A DNA stretch of 64,000 bases from Cellulomonas sp. JH27-2. Its GTDB lineage: Bacteria; Actinomycetota; Actinomycetes; Actinomycetales; Cellulomonadaceae. The notes under the pieces are model-generated. The model searched no databases and had not been told where the DNA came from. It was given only the letters and a program-made list of their open reading frames with translations. How positions within the stretch are numbered: the stretch's first letter is position 1; each line of letters opens with the position of its first letter. The stretch covers positions 682,001 through 746,000 of the forward strand of contig NZ_JACYFR010000003.1 of assembly GCF_014837175.1 (NCBI RefSeq), in the 5' to 3' direction. The position numbers were made by a program, and so were the translations under genes. This document shows positions 61,661-64,000 of the stretch, in pieces.

Positions 61661-61676
61661 GCGACCATGGACGGCG

Positions 61677-63059
61677 ATGAGCGTGGACACTCGAGGCACC
61701 CGAGCGGTGGAGCAGGCACCGGCGGTCTCGGCCCTGGGCGGGGTCGAGGCTCCCGCTCCGACCCCGAACCCCGAGGCCCGTGCGACCTCAGCACGAGCAT
61801 CGTCTGCACACGTGCCGGGTGCGCGGCCGTCGTCCGGCGCGGTGCCGTCGGCAGTGTCCGGGTACCGCCCCAACGCCAAGTACGTGCTGCTGCTGGGCAT
61901 GATGTGCGCGCTGCCGGCCATCTCGAACGACATCTACGTGTCCTCGCTGCCTGACGTGGCGCGCGACCTGCACTCCACCGCGACCGCGGCGCAGCTCACG
62001 ATGACGGCGATGATGCTGGGCGGCGCGGTCGGCCAGCTCGTCATCGGGCCGGTGTCGGACCGGTTCGGCCGGCGGATGCCCGTGCTGATCGGCGTGGCGC
62101 TGCACGTGCTGACCTCGCTGCTGTGCGCGATCGCACCGAGCATCGGCACGCTCGTCGGCCTGCGCGTCCTCCAGGGCTTCTTCAACGCCGCGGCCAGCGT
62201 GGTCGCGATGGCCGTGATCCGCGACCGGTTCGTCGGCTCGGATGCGTCCGGGCTCATCTCCCGGCTCATGCTCGTCATCGGCATCGCGCCGCTGTTCGCG
62301 CCGTCCGTCGGCGGCATGATCGCCGGGCAGTGGGGGTGGCGGGGCGTGTTCATCGCGCTCGCCATGTTCGGGGTCGCCCTGTGGGTCGTCGTCTGGCGGC
62401 GCCTGCCGGAGACGCTGCCGGCGGCCCGACGACGCGACGGCGGTCTGCGCACGGCGGGACGCGGCTACCTGACGCTCCTCAAGGACCGGCACTTCGTCGC
62501 CCTCGCGATCATGCCCGGCCTGGGCACCGCGATCCTCATGAGCTACGTGATCGGCTCGCCGTTCGTCCTGATGGAGGGCTACGGCCTGACGGCGAACCAG
62601 TACGCGCTGCTGTTCGCGGTCAACGGGATCGGCCTGGTGGGCGGTGCGCAGGTCAACGCGTGGCTCGTGCGCCGCGTCGCGCCCATCCGGATCGTGCGCG
62701 TGGTGCTGCCCGTGTCGCTGTTCTTCACGCTCGTCTTCCTGGCGATCGCGGTGGCAGGCGTCGGCGGGCTGCCGCTGCTGCTCGTCGTGCTCTGGCTGAT
62801 TCTCGCCATGGTGAACTTCGCGCCGCCCAACGCGTCGGCCATCGCCCTGTCGCGACACGGCGAGATCGCCGGCACGGCGGCGGCCTTCATCGGGGCGACA
62901 GGCGCTGCGATCGGCGGCCTCATCAGCCCGCTGACCAGCCTGCTGGGCGGCGACGCGGTGGCGATGGCGGCCGTCATGGTCGGCGCCGCGACGGCTGCGC
63001 TGCTCGTCCTCGCGCTGGCGACCCCGGCCTACCGCCGCGACGGCGCCTGGAGCGTCTGA
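61677..63059 (+). CDS. MFS multidrug/sulfonamide-type exporter (Bcr/CflA family)
   Basis: 460 aa. A 65-residue Ala/Pro-rich cytoplasmic tail is followed by 12 membrane helices. Family marks: SNDIYVSSLPDVARDLHS in helix 1, GQLVIGPVSDRFGRRMPVL (MFS loop 2-3 motif), and FNAAASVVAMAVIRDRFVG in the Bcr/CflA helix-4 region. It should export small drugs or metabolites by proton antiport. ATG 61677 was chosen over starts at 61614 and 61659, because those would put the palindromic operator inside the gene. Substrate unknown. Confidence 0.88.
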   Translation: MSVDTRGTRAVEQAPAVSALGGVEAPAPTPNPEARATSARASSAHVPGARPSSGAVPSAVSGYRPNAKYVLLLGMMCALPAISNDIYVSSLPDVARDLHSTATAAQLTMTAMMLGGAVGQLVIGPVSDRFGRRMPVLIGVALHVLTSLLCAIAPSIGTLVGLRVLQGFFNAAASVVAMAVIRDRFVGSDASGLISRLMLVIGIAPLFAPSVGGMIAGQWGWRGVFIALAMFGVALWVVVWRRLPETLPAARRRDGGLRTAGRGYLTLLKDRHFVALAIMPGLGTAILMSYVIGSPFVLMEGYGLTANQYALLFAVNGIGLVGGAQVNAWLVRRVAPIRIVRVVLPVSLFFTLVFLAIAVAGVGGLPLLLVVLWLILAMVNFAPPNASAIALSRHGEIAGTAAAFIGATGAAIGGLISPLTSLLGGDAVAMAAVMVGAATAALLVLALATPAYRRDGAWSV

Positions 63060-63060
63060 C

Positions 63061-64000
63061 TCAGGCCAGGCGCTGCAGGCGGGCGACCGCCTCGTGCAGC
63101 ACCTCGTCGCGTTTGACGAAGGTGAAGCGGACCCAGGAGGCCAACGCCGAGTCGGCCGACGAGCCGGCCCGCGTGAACGCGGAGACCGGCACACCGACGA
63201 CACCGGCGAGCGACGGCAGGTCGCGGCACAGGGCGGCGCCGTCGCCGTGCCCCAGCCGCGAGGCGTCGGCGAGCACGAAGTAGGTACCGTCGGGCCGCAC
63301 CACGTCGAACCCGGCCGCCGTCAGCCCGTCGCACAGCAGGTCCCGCCGACGAGCGAGCGACGCGGCCAGCTCGTCGACCCACGCCTGCACGCCGGGGTCG
63401 CCGAGCGCGAACGCGACGGCCGGCTGGAACGGCGCTCCGGAGACGTAGGTGAGGAACTGCTTGACGGTCCGCACGGCGTCGACCAGGTGCGCGGGGCCGT
63501 GCACCCAGCCCACCTTCCAGCCCGTGAAGGACAGGGTCTTGCCGGCCGACGAGATCGTCAGCGTCCGCTCCGCCATGTCCGCCAGGGTCGCGATCGGCAC
63601 GTGGGGAACCCCGAACGTCAGGTGCTCGTAGACCTCGTCGGTCACGACGATCGCGTCGTGCTGCCGCGCGAGCCGGGCGACGACGGCCAGCTCGTCGGGC
63701 GTCAGCACCGTGCCTGTCGGGTTGTGCGGCGTGTTGAGGAGCACCAGGCGCGTGCGGTCGGTGAACGCGGCCGTCAGCGCCGCCTCGTCGAGCCGGAAGC
63801 CGTCGGGCGTCGCGGCCAGCGGGGCGGTGGTGTGCGTGGCGCCGGCCATCGCGATCACGGCGGCGTAGGAGTCGTAGAAGGGTTCGAGCGTGAGGACCTC
63901 GTCGGCCGGGCCGACGAGCGCCAGGACGGCCGCCGCCAGCGCCTCGGTGGCGCCCGTCGTCACGAGCACCTCGCGGTCCGGGTCGACGACCAGGCCGTAG
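63061..64000 (-). CDS. PLP-dependent class I aminotransferase, N-terminus beyond window end
   Basis: At least 312 codons are present; the start lies past base 64000. Fold type I aminotransferase with TTGATEALAAAVLAL (PLP phosphate region), NTPHNPTGTVL (Asn for the PLP oxygen), VTDEVYEHLTF (Asp for the pyridine nitrogen), SSAGKTLSFTGWKVGW (Schiff-base lysine) and the substrate arginine region in WVRFTFVKRDE. The pattern resembles N-succinyldiaminopimelate aminotransferase DapC or kynurenine/methionine aminotransferases. It converges with the MFS gene (1-base gap). Exact substrate is not decided. Confidence 0.85.
   Translation of the reverse strand, partial: YGLVVDPDREVLVTTGATEALAAAVLALVGPADEVLTLEPFYDSYAAVIAMAGATHTTAPLAATPDGFRLDEAALTAAFTDRTRLVLLNTPHNPTGTVLTPDELAVVARLARQHDAIVVTDEVYEHLTFGVPHVPIATLADMAERTLTISSAGKTLSFTGWKVGWVHGPAHLVDAVRTVKQFLTYVSGAPFQPAVAFALGDPGVQAWVDELAASLARRRDLLCDGLTAAGFDVVRPDGTYFVLADASRLGHGDGAALCRDLPSLAGVVGVPVSAFTRAGSSADSALASWVRFTFVKRDEVLHEAVARLQRLA

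Overview
The window is a 64 kb stretch of chromosome from a high-GC Gram-positive actinobacterium, most likely a Cellulomonas-type member of the Micrococcales. Evidence: very high GC with G/C-biased third codon positions; many GTG starts and 1-4 base start/stop overlaps; an actinobacterial acyl-CoA carboxylase with a separate epsilon subunit; a DUF3117 protein; a SigE/RseA/HtrA/TatB envelope-stress cluster; and a large secreted family 3 beta-glucosidase. The genus is inferred from gene content only. No rRNA, tRNA, CRISPR array, prophage or insertion sequence was seen, and no gene-free stretch exceeds 300 bases.

Layout. 1-5.9 kb: a truncated MarR-like gene and a ROK regulator, divergent from a secreted domain-swapped GH3 enzyme. 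5.9-18.1 kb: dapE, a LOG-family gene, folP2-like, a PIG-V-like mannosyltransferase, DUF3117, leucyl aminopeptidase, an O-methyltransferase, sigE, an anti-sigma factor, htrA and tatB, then trpS. This order resembles Mycobacterium tuberculosis Rv1202-Rv1224. 18.1-40.3 kb: a BrkB-like membrane protein, a small-molecule kinase, sdhCDAB, a mannose-1-phosphate guanylyltransferase, an M20 amidohydrolase, a complete nucleoside uptake and salvage locus (BMP lipoprotein, ABC ATPase, two permeases, cdd, deoA, add, deoC, a phosphosugar mutase, a purine nucleoside phosphorylase) and an LpdA-type quinone reductase. Much of this mirrors Rv3303c-Rv3336c. 40.3-46.3 kb: a short repeat-rich spacer, a membrane-anchored endonuclease/exonuclease/phosphatase protein, and the efeUOB iron-uptake operon behind an iron-box-like site. 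46.4-60.7 kb: the acyl-CoA carboxylase region (accA-type alpha chain, maf, epsilon chain, an unknown acidic protein, beta chain, birA, adenylate cyclase), interrupted by an accessory block of DNA glycosylase, VKOR, DUF885 and a three-gene sigma-factor module. 60.7-64 kb: an SRAP protein, an MFS exporter and a truncated aminotransferase.

How the genes work together. The nucleoside locus imports nucleosides and splits them: cdd and add deaminate, deoA and the purine phosphorylase release bases, and the mutase plus deoC feed sugar phosphates into central metabolism. sdhCDAB and the LpdA-type enzyme link to the quinone pool. The carboxylase subunits and BirA supply malonyl/methylmalonyl-CoA-type precursors.

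The most novel candidate is at 53.2-56.2 kb: a lipoprotein, an ECF sigma factor and its membrane anti-sigma factor, in which the lipoprotein and the anti-sigma factor share one extracytoplasmic domain with four matching cysteines. Other leads are an O-methyltransferase that appears to start at ATC behind a strong Shine-Dalgarno, a motif pair shared upstream of the two main carboxylase genes, uncharacterised small proteins embedded in the nucleoside and carboxylase operons, and a widespread TANNNT-then-start-codon pattern indicating leaderless transcription.
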